Origin: Acanthochromis polyacanthus
Lineage: Eukaryota > Chordata > Actinopteri > Pomacentridae
Reading direction: 5' to 3'
Assembly: GCF_021347895.1 (NCBI RefSeq)
Contig: NC_067132.1
Span: 28,861,757 to 28,925,756 of the forward strand
DNA length: 64,000 nucleotides
Shown here: positions 60,476 to 64,000 of the stretch, one piece after another
How the letters are laid out: every line of letters begins with the position of its first letter
Numbering within the stretch: the stretch's first letter is position 1
The notes under the pieces: model-generated
Databases searched by the model: none
The model's input: the letters and a program-made list of their open reading frames with translations, nothing else
What the model was told of the DNA's origin: nothing
Program-made: the position numbers and the translations under genes

Positions 60476-62311
60476 TGCAGGGTTAAACTGTAAAACCTAA
60501 CCTCAGGCTGAAGTTAACACAATTTTCTGACGAGAAAATGCATTTGATTTAGGAAAAGGAAACGGATAATCACTTGGCTAACCTTGAAAGCTGACGAGTC
60601 TAATCAGCATTAACTGGTTCAGGGATCAATACCTCTCTATTCAAGTATTTAATTATGGCAACTGTTGACCTTTAACAAACTTTGTTTGCTCTCTGCATGC
60701 AAGTGTTTCGTTTGCTCTTTGAAATCCAAGGTCCTACTCCTACTCCACATTCTCAAATTTTCACTTTATTGTCATAATTACACATGAAAGAATCTTTAAG
60801 ATGGAGACAAAGTGTAAAAAAAAAAAAAAAAAAAACATGTTGGACTGAGCAACCGAAGGTCTAAGAGGCCAATAACTTCAAAAGGCAAGTCTTGGTGGAA
60901 TCAGTTGAGTCGAACAATTACTGTTAATTTTGATATCATGCTGGCCTGAAGCCAACTCAAGGGTCAGCGACAAGTGATAATGAATGAGTGATAAAAACTC
61001 ACTGCAGATCTTTGAGCTTCATTCAGACCTAGAGATTACCCAGGAGTGTAGTTTCTTTCTTCTTCTTCTTCTACTCCTGTGTAAAGATAGCAAATGACTG
61101 AGTGGGGGAGAACCTGTATTTCACTGATATAACCAGGGGTAGAGCATATAATTCGAAAGGCAATTGACAGCACCCTGAGGATCACTGAAATGAGATAATA
61201 AACTCCAGAGTGCAAAGCCAGGGACTGTGTGGACCTTTAATCTCCAAAATGGTAAAGAAGGAAGATTCAATCATGCTGTGTAACTGCCACTTAGCAGCTT
61301 TTAGTATCTCCGCTTGGTCATATAACACAGATGAACGATAAATCTTGTCAAGGCGGTCGCTTAAGCGGGATATTTTTTAAGGATAGATTTCACTAACAAA
61401 CAAGCCACGGATTACAAGGGAAAGCTGTGATTTTATAATCGACTTGTCTGCATGCATATCATATTCCATCAAGCTATAAATTGAAATTCAGGGGGACTGA
61501 ATAGATGATGGAAATCACTTTAAAATGTGTGTGGGCCCCACTTTCTATAGCAATTAGCACCCTGCGTGGAATGCCAATTCCAGCAAAGTGCCAGTGTACC
61601 ACATTTTCATATCAGGAGAACAATAGCCAAATCAAAAAGAGCCCCCAGTCACGCTTCCTGTGGCGTTTGATGTTCGGAACAAAGTTGGAAAGCTTATTTT
61701 GCTGGAAGACTCTGAAATTAAGGGCTGCATGCTCATTTGCCAGAATGAGACACATCGGCTGAGCGTTTGATTCAATTTCAGTGGCTGGTTAACAAAGGGA
61801 GGAAAAGCATAAACAAGATGGCAACACAATTAATAATGACCAATATCCTTTTACCCCACTCACTTTGTCTGTTTTAATTTGTGTGTGTGTGTGTTTTCAT
61901 TGTGGGGGGAAATAAGCTGCATACTGAGCCACAGCATCTCCATAGAAACTACCGCTGGGCGTTTAGAGTGTGCCCAGCAAATGTCATGATGAAAGTCAGT
62001 ATTTCGGGCATGAGCACTAAACACCACTGAGGAGACACGTAATGGCTGCCAATATTTCTGAGCGTGGAGAATCAGCGGGGGGTTGACACGGCCGCCTCTG
62101 TGGGACGCATGCCAGCAGATATAGGCAATCCAAGGCCGGAATTGACAACACAGGCAGATGACAGGGACGCCCGCTTTTCAAGCAGAGAAAGATGATGTTG
62201 CATCAGGCCGCCTACTTTCACGCTCCCGTCACTGTAATGTGATGTGCTGTCACATTAAAAAAAAGCCTCGAGTTGGTCAATTTGAAGCGCCATCAGTATT
62301 CCCCCAGCGGC
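60476..62311. other. Intronic sequence; possible conserved non-coding element at 61440-61830
   Basis: No exon is recognised. A poly-A run of 20 lies at 60816-60835, preceded by ATTTTCACTTTATTGTCATA, which resembles the end of a common fish retroelement. The stretch 61440-61830 is repeat-free and rich in motif cores (TATAGCAATTAGCACC, GCTGGTTAACAAAG, CACAATTAATAATGACC). A short (GT)7 lies near 61880. Confidence 0.4.
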
Positions 62312-63333
62312 GAGAATTATTGCAGCCATAACAATAACACTAAAAGTTCGGGGCGATAAATGTCAGCAGGAACACTGGTTGGAACGCTGGCCCCGGCTTT
62401 GAAGCTCATTCCTCTAGGTCTGTGCCTGGCTGAGCACCCAGATGCCAAGATTTGGGCAAAGCCTTTGGCCTCCTGCAGGCTACTGAGTGGCTCTATGTGC
62501 AGCCAATTTGGATCACTAAAGAAAGGGAGGATTTATTCAATAGCAGCTATTGAAAACACAGCAAAAAGAGGTTTTGTTTTTTTTTAACCAAATGTACCAG
62601 ACATTAAGGGAGCTTAAATAAGACGAAACTAATGACAATCCAACCTTTAGTCACTTTTAGCCGTCACACAGTGCCACAAACCACCCCTGGCAGCATGTCC
62701 AATGAAGCTGATTCACATCTGAGCCCCTACAGGCAATTACCTGCTTATCGTTTGTGACTGGTGCTTGCTCTCCTGAATGTTTGTCACCGACATCGGAGCA
62801 GGAGATTATGGGAAAAGAGGAAGAATACTAAAAATAAAACATATTACTGGCTAAAGATTTTTTGTGTCATTTGAGCACTAAAAAAAAGTTGTTCAATTTT
62901 GGTTGGTAGAGCATCTGTTAGGGGTCAACATTACCAGTTTCCATGACAATGACGTATAGCCAGTGGCTTTTTAGCAATAGTCTGAAAATCAACAGTAAAA
63001 TTGAACCCTCAATTGACACAAATGTAAACTTTGAAGAAAGTTTCCCAAACTCAACTATAACCTCATGGTAAAAAACAAAAACAACAAAGAGTAATTTAGT
63101 CTTAGGTTGAAGGACTTCAACCTCATAGCAAATTACAACCAGCAAACCAACCAACACATTAATCAACCAACCAACCAACCAACCAACCAACCAACCAACC
63201 AACCAACCAACAAAATAACCAACCAACCAACGAAATAACCAAACAACCAATGAAATAACCAAACAACCAAACAACCAACACATTAATCAACCAACCAACC
63301 AACCAATGAAATAACCAACCAAGTAACGGTGGT
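62312..63333. repeat. Tandem duplication, first copy (1022 bp unit)
   Basis: The unit runs from GAGAATTATTGCAGCCATAA to the base before the same sequence at 63334. It contains about 480 bp of unique-looking sequence, the repeat E segment (from about 62795) and a (CCAA)n tract. Matching positions are offset by about 1022 bp along the alignable 667 bp, with roughly 16 differences by eye, so about 97-98% identity. The short open frame at 62360-62587 is present in both copies because the DNA is duplicated. Confidence 0.92.
63134..63328. repeat. (CCAA)n microsatellite with interruptions
   Basis: A long run of CCAA/AACC units with interruptions such as AAATAACC and CACATTAATCAA. A higher-order block (ACACATTAATCAACCAACC...) occurs twice, near 63152 and 63278. 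The 121-codon minus-strand open frame rich in Trp-Leu-Val-Gly is only the translation of this tract. Confidence 0.92.
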
Positions 63334-64000
63334 GAGAATTATTGCAGCCATAACAATAACACTAAAAGTTCGGGGCGATAAATGTCAGCAGGAACACTGG
63401 TTGGAACGCTGGCCCCGGCTTTGAAGCTCATTCCTCTAGGTCTGTGCCTGGCTGCGCACCCAGATGCCAAGATTTGGGCAAAGCCTTTGGCCTCCTGCAC
63501 GCTACTGAGTGGCTCTATGTGCAGCCAATTTGGATCACTAAAGAAAGGGAGGATTTATTCAATAGCAGCTATTGAAAACACAGCAAAAAGAGGGAATTTT
63601 TTTAACCAACTGTACCAGACATTAAGGGAGCTTAAATAAGATGAAACTAATGACAATCCAACCTTTAGTCACTTTTAGCCGTCACACAGTGGCACAAACC
63701 ACCCCTGGCAGCCTGTCCAATGAAGCTGATTCACATCTGAGCCCCTACAGGCAATTACCTGCTTATCGTTGGTGACTGGTGCTTGCTCTCCTGAATGTTT
63801 GTCACCAACATCGGAGCAGGAGATTTTGGGAAAAGAGGAAGAATACTAAAAAAATAAAACATATTACTGGCTAAAGCTTTTTTGTGTCAATTGAGCACTA
63901 AAAAAAAGTTGTTCAATTTTGGTTGGTAGAGCATCTGTTAGGGGTCAACATTACCAGTTTCCATGACAATGACTTATTGTCAGTGGCTTTTTAGCAATAG
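63334..64000. repeat. Tandem duplication, second copy (runs off the window)
   Basis: The copy is collinear with 62312-62978 up to the last base of the window. Visible differences include GCTGAGCACC versus GCTGCGCACC, CTGCAGGCTA versus CTGCACGCTA, and different T-run lengths after AAAAAGAGG. Whether a third copy follows cannot be seen. Confidence 0.92.

Larger units (their letters stand above)
28576..64000 (-). other. dpp6: dpp6-like intron upstream of the transmembrane exon (partial, over 35 kb)
   Basis: Everything to the right of the acceptor at 28576 is upstream sequence in the gene's direction. It should hold or lead to the alternative first exons. No segment encoding a known DPP6 N-terminus with a donor site was recognised, so the first exons are probably beyond 64000 or too divergent to see. 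It carries most of the MITE copies, both SINEs, three Tc1 relics, the Tc1-derived minisatellite and the terminal tandem duplication. Confidence 0.75.

Noticed and set aside
62918..63283. 121-codon minus-strand open frame resembling a membrane protein (Trp-Leu-Val-Gly repeats)
   Set aside because: It is produced by the (CCAA)n microsatellite plus flanking repeat E sequence.
62360..63639. Two nearly identical short open frames (62360-62587 and 63382-63639) that look like a conserved protein pair
   Set aside because: Their similarity comes from the 1022-bp DNA duplication. Their 3' ends differ by frame changes, and no family signature or start context supports coding.

Overview
This window is vertebrate nuclear DNA, almost certainly from a teleost fish. 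The evidence is two spliced coding exons with GT/AG sites and very long introns, Tc1-type transposons with the inverted-repeat/direct-repeat layout common in fish, tRNA-headed SINEs with a (TGGA)n tail, many short TA-flanked MITEs, and long (AC)n and (CCAA)n microsatellites. There are no prokaryotic operons or long native reading frames. Species cannot be assigned.

The host gene runs on the minus strand. The exon at 28461-28575 encodes the juxtamembrane and transmembrane segment of a dipeptidyl-peptidase-like protein, and the exon at 8103-8201 encodes the start of its extracellular region. Their reading phases join exactly, and the joined peptide matches DPP6 (auxiliary subunit of Kv4 channels) better than DPP10. 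The rest is intron: about 35 kb upstream of the transmembrane exon, 20.3 kb between the exons, and 8.1 kb downstream. No first exon and no further downstream exon could be identified.

Most recognisable intronic content is mobile DNA. A Tc1 element (12807-14441) has 213-bp inverted repeats that are about 97% alike and a transposase frame broken only by two nearby nonsense codons. Four older Tc1-like relics of different lineages lie at 19176, 36380, 41482 and 45800. A TA-flanked MITE family with a near-invariant core occurs eight times, plus tips and a 68-bp hairpin. Two SINEs have perfect target-site duplications. Four further interspersed families (B, C, D and E) were defined here by comparing copies within the window.

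The most unusual structures are: a 29-bp minisatellite of about 17 units that grew from the glycine-rich box of a decayed Tc1 transposase (36935-37494); a 1022-bp tandem duplication with a (CCAA)n tract running off the right end (62312-64000); a 34-bp palindrome (52062-52095); and nested MITE/repeat-B composites at 41 and 49 kb. Several repeat-free stretches look like possible conserved non-coding elements, but that needs comparison with other species.
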